Assembly (NCBI GenBank): GCA_002726335.1
Contig: PBSR01000182.1
Span: 1 to 15,473, forward strand
Length of the DNA: 15,473 bases
Direction: 5' to 3'
DNA from: Gemmatimonadaceae bacterium
GTDB taxonomy: Bacteria > Latescibacterota > UBA2968 > UBA8231
Positions within the stretch are counted from its first letter, which is position 1; each line of letters starts with the position of its first letter. Below the pieces are notes generated by a model. That model worked only from the letters and a program-made list of their open reading frames with translations. It searched no databases and was not told where the DNA came from. The translations under genes and the position numbers were made by a program. Positions 15,134 through 15,473 of the stretch are shown here, piece after piece.

Positions 15134-15257
15134 GCAAGATTCGGCGAAGCCGAAGCGAGCACCCCCACATCGGTGCATTCTCCCCCCTCCCGCAATGGTC
15201 CGGCGCAGCCGGGCCGAGCCCCCTCCCAGTGCAAGATTCGGCGAAGCCGAAGCGCGC
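15134..15257. repeat. Three copies of a hairpin repeat unit
   Basis: Units of 27-28 bases start at 15134, 15192 and 15231. The first and third share 24 identical bases and contain TTCGGC-GAA-GCCGAA; the second is diverged and reads TCCGGC-GCA-GCCGGG. Each folds into a short stem with a three-base loop. In the middle copy the stem changes keep pairing (T-A becomes C-G, another T-A becomes a T-G wobble), and the stem gains two further G-C pairs. The stretch is non-coding and follows the rpsU terminator. It is probably a small dispersed intergenic repeat of the genome. Confidence 0.7.
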
Positions 15258-15299
15258 ACTCAGCTCTCCTCCATACCACCGGTCGGTTGGCGTGGCTCG

Positions 15300-15473
15300 G
15301 GCGCGGTGGCGGCCGGGGGGCGAGGACGCATTGCGCCGGTCACGACTTCGCCAGACTCAGGTTCCCCAGAGACCGAAGGGCTCGCCAGCCGAACCGGCCC
15401 ACCTCTCAGCCGAACCAGGCCCACCCCGAGTCAACAGGCGTACGCGCCGCAGCCCCCCGGCCGCCACCGCGCC
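15300..15473. repeat. Perfect 22-bp inverted repeat enclosing 130 bp, right arm at the window end
   Basis: The 22 bases at 15300-15321 (beginning GGCGCGGTGG, G-rich toward the inside) are the exact reverse complement of 15452-15473, the last bases of the window. The 130 bp between the arms have no convincing open frame. The arms could be terminal inverted repeats of a small non-autonomous element, a large stem-loop, or a fold-back at a contig end. The right boundary cannot be judged because the sequence stops there. Confidence 0.65.
15386..15427. repeat. Two 21-bp imperfect tandem repeats
   Basis: CAGCCGAACCGGCCCACC at 15386-15403 recurs 21 bases later as CAGCCGAACCAGGCCCACC with a few differences. 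It lies inside the DNA enclosed by the 22-bp inverted repeat. No gene or binding function is evident. Confidence 0.45.

Noticed and set aside
15134..15257. CRISPR array
   Set aside because: Only three units, one strongly diverged, with unequal spacing (58 and 39 bp) and no cas genes.
14779..15279. Minus-strand open frame of 166 codons across rpsU
   Set aside because: It covers the antisense of rpsU, its terminator and the hairpin repeats; no protein-like pattern.

Overview
This is a GC-rich window from a bacterium with a Gram-negative envelope: it encodes a predicted outer-membrane beta-barrel, a periplasmic multiheme cytochrome c and Rnf-type membrane machinery. The mix of a PFOR-Rnf redox locus, a UROD-like protein, several phytanoyl-CoA-dioxygenase-like enzymes and a secreted jelly-roll protein resembles genomes of uncultured FCB/PVC-type lineages such as Latescibacterota, Poribacteria or Planctomycetota. 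That placement is inferred from gene content and is not proven.

Region 1 (2-6724, + strand) is an energy-metabolism operon with overlapping or closely spaced genes. It holds the 3' end of a long pyruvate:ferredoxin oxidoreductase with a C-terminal single-cluster ferredoxin domain, then rnfC, rnfD, rnfG, rnfE and rnfA. In the position where rnfB sits in the rnfCDGEAB order there is instead a 60-residue one-helix protein with a C-x2-C-x4-C motif, followed by a plant-type ferredoxin-NAD(P)+ reductase-like flavoprotein. No complete RnfB is present in the window. This looks like a variant Rnf complex in which the ferredoxin-facing subunit has been replaced by a mini membrane/Cys subunit plus an FNR, and it is the most interesting signal here.

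Region 2 (6747-10050) has a UROD/MtaA-superfamily protein with altered metal-site residues (+), then a beta-barrel gene broken by a one-base frameshift (+). The barrel meets, tail to tail, a decaheme-type cytochrome c on the opposite strand. The recognisable parts of both proteins stop at the same point (about 9012-9022), and the cytochrome is cut exactly inside what would be an eleventh heme motif. This suggests a rearrangement joint or an assembly chimera.

Region 3 (10213-14738) is a divergent oxidoreductase cluster. On the minus strand, in transcription order, are a PhyH-family dioxygenase, a D-2-hydroxyacid dehydrogenase and a secreted concanavalin-A-like protein. On the plus strand are a second PhyH-family dioxygenase and another Fe(II)/2-oxoglutarate oxygenase. 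The two arms share a 77-bp intergenic region carrying a palindrome. The substrate cannot be read from the sequence.

Region 4 (14744-15473) contains rpsU (ribosomal protein bS21) with its own promoter and a perfect 17-bp-stem terminator. About 350 bp of non-coding DNA follows, holding three hairpin repeat units with compensatory stem changes, a short 21-bp tandem repeat, and a perfect 22-bp inverted repeat whose right arm ends on the last base of the window.
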